A stretch of DNA of 64,000 nt. It comes from Dendrolimus kikuchii. Taxonomy: Eukaryota; Arthropoda; Insecta; Lepidoptera; Lasiocampidae. Within the stretch, counting starts at the first letter, position 1. Each line of letters opens with the position of its first letter. The position numbers and the translations under genes were made by a program. The notes under the pieces are model-generated. The model worked only from the letters and a program-made list of their open reading frames with translations. It had not been told where the DNA came from and ran no database searches. This document shows positions 61,838-64,000 of the stretch, in pieces. Where the stretch lies: contig JAHHIN020000030.1 of the NCBI GenBank assembly GCA_019925095.2, positions 1 through 64,000 of the forward strand, read 5' to 3'.

Positions 61838-63211
61838 TTAGATTTGCGAGGACCAAAGATATTTAGTTAACATCAATTTAAAAGACATTATGGATTTAGC
61901 TTGTCTGATGTTGAGTGGCAGTGAGTTCCATAAACGGACAGCCTGTACCGTGAAAGAGTTATCAACGAAGGAAGAAGTGTGTACAGGTGTCATTAAGGAG
62001 AGATTATTACTAGAGCGCAAATAACGGGAATAAGAAAGATGTAGGAAATCAAAACGTTCCTTTAAATACGGAGGGGTACGAGGATCAAAAAGGATATTGT
62101 ACAAAAAAGAGAGTAAGTGAACATTCCGGCGAAGGCGAATAGGTAACCATTTAAGCTTCTTGCGATATTCGGAAACATGCTCATATTTGCGCAACCCAAA
62201 TATAAACCGTATACAGACATTTTGAAGTCGATCCAGCTTGTTCAGTTGTTCTTGGGTTAAGTCGATATAACTGGTATCAGCATAATCAAGTATGGGTAAT
62301 AGCAGAGATTGAGCAAGCATTACTTTAGTAGCAGTAGGGAGGAAATTTTTAAGTCGTCTAAGCGACGCTGCGGACGCAAAGACTCTTCGGCTGAGATTGG
62401 TCAAGCGAGGCCTCCAAGACAGCTCTCTGTCAATAACGATCCCAAGATTTTTTACAGTTTCACTAATATCGACTACCACGCCATCAAATTCAATCTGAGG
62501 AAGATTACACCAGTCTATCTTGGAGATTAGCCTGGAACTAGCAACTATTATAACTTTTGTCTTTTGTGGATTTATAGATAGACCGTAAGCTTTACTCCTT
62601 TCGACTATTTTAGAAAAGTCTCGATTGGTAGTCGCAACTGCTTTATGCAGACCATCTAAATTAGCCTGGGTGTAGATTTGTAAATCATCTGCATAAAGGT
62701 GGTATGACGAAGAAAGGTTATTGGATATAGAATTAATAAAAATAGCAAATAAAAGAGGGGATAAAACGCCGCCCTGAGGGACACCAGCAGACAAGTCACA
62801 CCACGATGAGTAAACATCATCAATACGAATTCGTTGCCGGCGTCCAAATAGGTAACTGCGAAACCAGTCAATAGACGTCGGAGATATGTTAAGAGAGCAT
62901 AAAATCCCGAGTAAAATGTCGAAATCGACATTATTAAAGGCACTGCTAAAGTCGAGAAGCGACAGTATAGTTAGCAGCCCGTTTCCCATACCGTAACGAA
63001 TATCATCAGTGATCTTTACCAATGCAGAAGTAGTACTATAACCAGGACGAAAACCGGATTGGAGAGGATTGATTAGGGAGGTTGTATTAAGGAAGATGCT
63101 GAACTGCTGATAAATAAGACGTTCAAACACCTTAGAAAGGAAGGGAAGAATGGAAATGGGACGATATTCGGAAAACAGGACAGGATTTACCTTTTTTGGT
63201 AATGGAATCAC
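61838..63211 (-). CDS. CR1-like RT and C-terminal region
   Basis: The 457-aa frame starts at PLPKKVNPVLFSEYRPISIL and includes GFRPGYSTTSALVKI, LLDFSSAFNNV, AGVPQGGVLSPLLF, YADDLQIYTQ (about residue 173) and RLWNSLPLNIRQAKS near the end. It is clearly homologous to residues of about 530-980 of the ORF at 57166-60114. Its upstream limit is a TGA replacing an expected Trp codon; the same frame continues at 63224-63457. Confidence 0.9.
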   Translation of the reverse strand: MIPLPKKVNPVLFSEYRPISILPFLSKVFERLIYQQFSIFLNTTSLINPLQSGFRPGYSTTSALVKITDDIRYGMGNGLLTILSLLDFSSAFNNVDFDILLGILCSLNISPTSIDWFRSYLFGRRQRIRIDDVYSSWCDLSAGVPQGGVLSPLLFAIFINSISNNLSSSYHLYADDLQIYTQANLDGLHKAVATTNRDFSKIVERSKAYGLSINPQKTKVIIVASSRLISKIDWCNLPQIEFDGVVVDISETVKNLGIVIDRELSWRPRLTNLSRRVFASAASLRRLKNFLPTATKVMLAQSLLLPILDYADTSYIDLTQEQLNKLDRLQNVCIRFIFGLRKYEHVSEYRKKLKWLPIRLRRNVHLLSFLYNILFDPRTPPYLKERFDFLHLSYSRYLRSSNNLSLMTPVHTSSFVDNSFTVQAVRLWNSLPLNIRQAKSIMSFKLMLTKYLWSSQI

Positions 63212-63223
63212 TTGTGCTTGTTT

Positions 63224-63457
63224 TCAGGTGTCAGGAAATGTACTAGAGGTTATAGAACAATTAAAAACGTGAGTGATCACTGGAATGATAATGTCCAATA
63301 TGGGAACTATCATATTTCGACTGATACTGTCGCAACCCACAGCATTGGAACTGATGGACAGAATGCTCTTCCTAACATCACGATCAGAAAATTGACTAAA
63401 AACAAATGAAGGATAAATAGGAGTTGACAAGTTTGAAAGACAGCGTAAGGTGTTCAA
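63224..63457 (-). pseudogene. CR1-like RT, segment upstream of premature stop
   Basis: The frame reads FSDRDVRKSILSISSNAVGC and DSISRNMIVPILDIIIPVIT, homologous to the RT N-terminal region of the first CR1 copy, and ends TFPDT before TGA. The first copy has a Trp at this point (TAWKEAQVTPLPK), so TGG changed to TGA. Homology ends at about 63490, where the 5' truncation lies. Confidence 0.85.
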
Positions 63458-63490
63458 CTTTGATTGCCTATCAAATTTGGCGGAAGATGA

Positions 63491-64000
63491 GAAGTGCTAA
63501 TTTAACACGTATAACACGTATAATCTTAAGAAAATTTAAACAAGCAAACATCTAAGCTACTGGTTAAATGCATACATAAATTGACCTGAGGCTTGCCTCC
63601 CAATTGTTATGTAACTTGAAATAAATACTTACTATACTTACTGTGCATTTGAGGTCATCCTCTCTTCTGTAGTCTATTGAAATATCTCCTTGTATATAAA
63701 CATTTATTTTGGGTATTTACATACCAATTTATTATTTAAATAATAACAATGCAGTATATATATGTATACTATAGCATTTGTGTATTCGAGACTAATCTAA
63801 AAAGATATACATATAAAATATGTAATCGCTAATACCCTGATATTCATGTAGGTTTATATGAGAATACATTATATATATAAGTATTCTATACCTAATTATA
63901 AGGGTTATACCATTTATATAGTGCATGATACGCCTATACTGCACACATGTGAATAAATGTCAAGCTTTGGGGCTATGGTTGTATCAGCTAAGACTGTTTG
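63491..64000. other. AT-rich non-coding
   Basis: No gene or recognised repeat is visible in the last 500 bases. Confidence 0.6.

Larger units (their letters stand above)
61543..63490 (-). mobile_element. second CR1-like LINE, 5' truncated
   Basis: On the minus strand it has RT and C-terminus of the same family as the 982-aa ORF, the same 3' UTR phrases (TGGAAGAGATCGC, GATAAGGCCGCCC) and a TTCA-type tail (plus strand ATGAATGAATG near 61548). The left part of RT and the endonuclease are missing. A TTTAAC...GTAT similarity at both flanks may be a target duplication. Confidence 0.9.

Overview
This 64 kb window is a eukaryotic, AT-rich and almost entirely transposon-derived stretch. The mixture of BEL/Pao and Ty3/gypsy LTR elements, CR1-like, I-like and RTE-like LINEs, LINE 3' ends of kinds I recognise from moths and butterflies, a hAT element and a PHD-finger/FP25K-like open reading frame points to an insect, most probably a lepidopteran. 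I see no rRNA or tRNA gene, no CRISPR array, no bacterial-style operon and no complete ordinary host gene. Species assignment is inference.

Layout. (1) 1-6401: 3' part of a BEL/Pao element (gag, protease, RT, RNase H, integrase) with an ACTC-type minisatellite before its 3' LTR; a solo LTR of the same family lies at 19520-19828. (2) 6402-12735: two degenerate Pao remnants separated by a possible LTR, the second split by a LINE 3' fragment. (3) 13914-17339: internally deleted errantivirus-like gypsy copy. (4) 17770-21660: truncated PHD/FP25K-like ORF, two poly-A-tailed SINE-like repeats, the solo LTR and an unclassified field of diverged repeats. (5) 21812-32909: a nested set. A minus-strand coding remnant is cut by a minus-strand Ty3/gypsy element with 170-bp LTRs and a 5-bp target duplication, and that element carries a full-length plus-strand I-like LINE with a 14-bp target duplication.

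(6) 33652-38399: a broken minus-strand hAT element with an intron, itself holding a 2-kb deleted gypsy fragment flanked by a 4-bp duplication. (7) 39272-39405: one exon-like coding fragment ending in a stop codon. (8) 39405-44344: a 4.9-kb DNA transposon with about 0.7-kb mosaic inverted repeats and a decayed transposase that has an N-terminal zinc-binding part, a DDE-type core and a C-terminal SWIM-like finger. It is inserted at TA in the stop codon of the preceding exon. (9) 44567-50856: a second, young BEL/Pao element with near-identical 200-bp LTRs and ATATG target duplications. (10) 51777-56030: several 5'-truncated LINEs in minus orientation, one interrupted by a third SINE-like copy. 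(11) 56539-56598: a perfect 60-bp palindrome. (12) 56827-63490: two CR1-like LINEs, the first with an uninterrupted 982-aa ORF, with a short RTE-like 3' end between them.

Nothing here works as a multi-gene pathway: each coding block served the mobility of its own element. The most interesting objects are the DDE/SWIM transposon with mosaic inverted repeats, the nested insertions that can be dated relative to one another by their target duplications, the unclassified acidic protein remnant, the field of diverged repeats and the perfect palindrome. Several otherwise intact ORFs break at runs of A, which may be real decay or homopolymer errors in the assembly.
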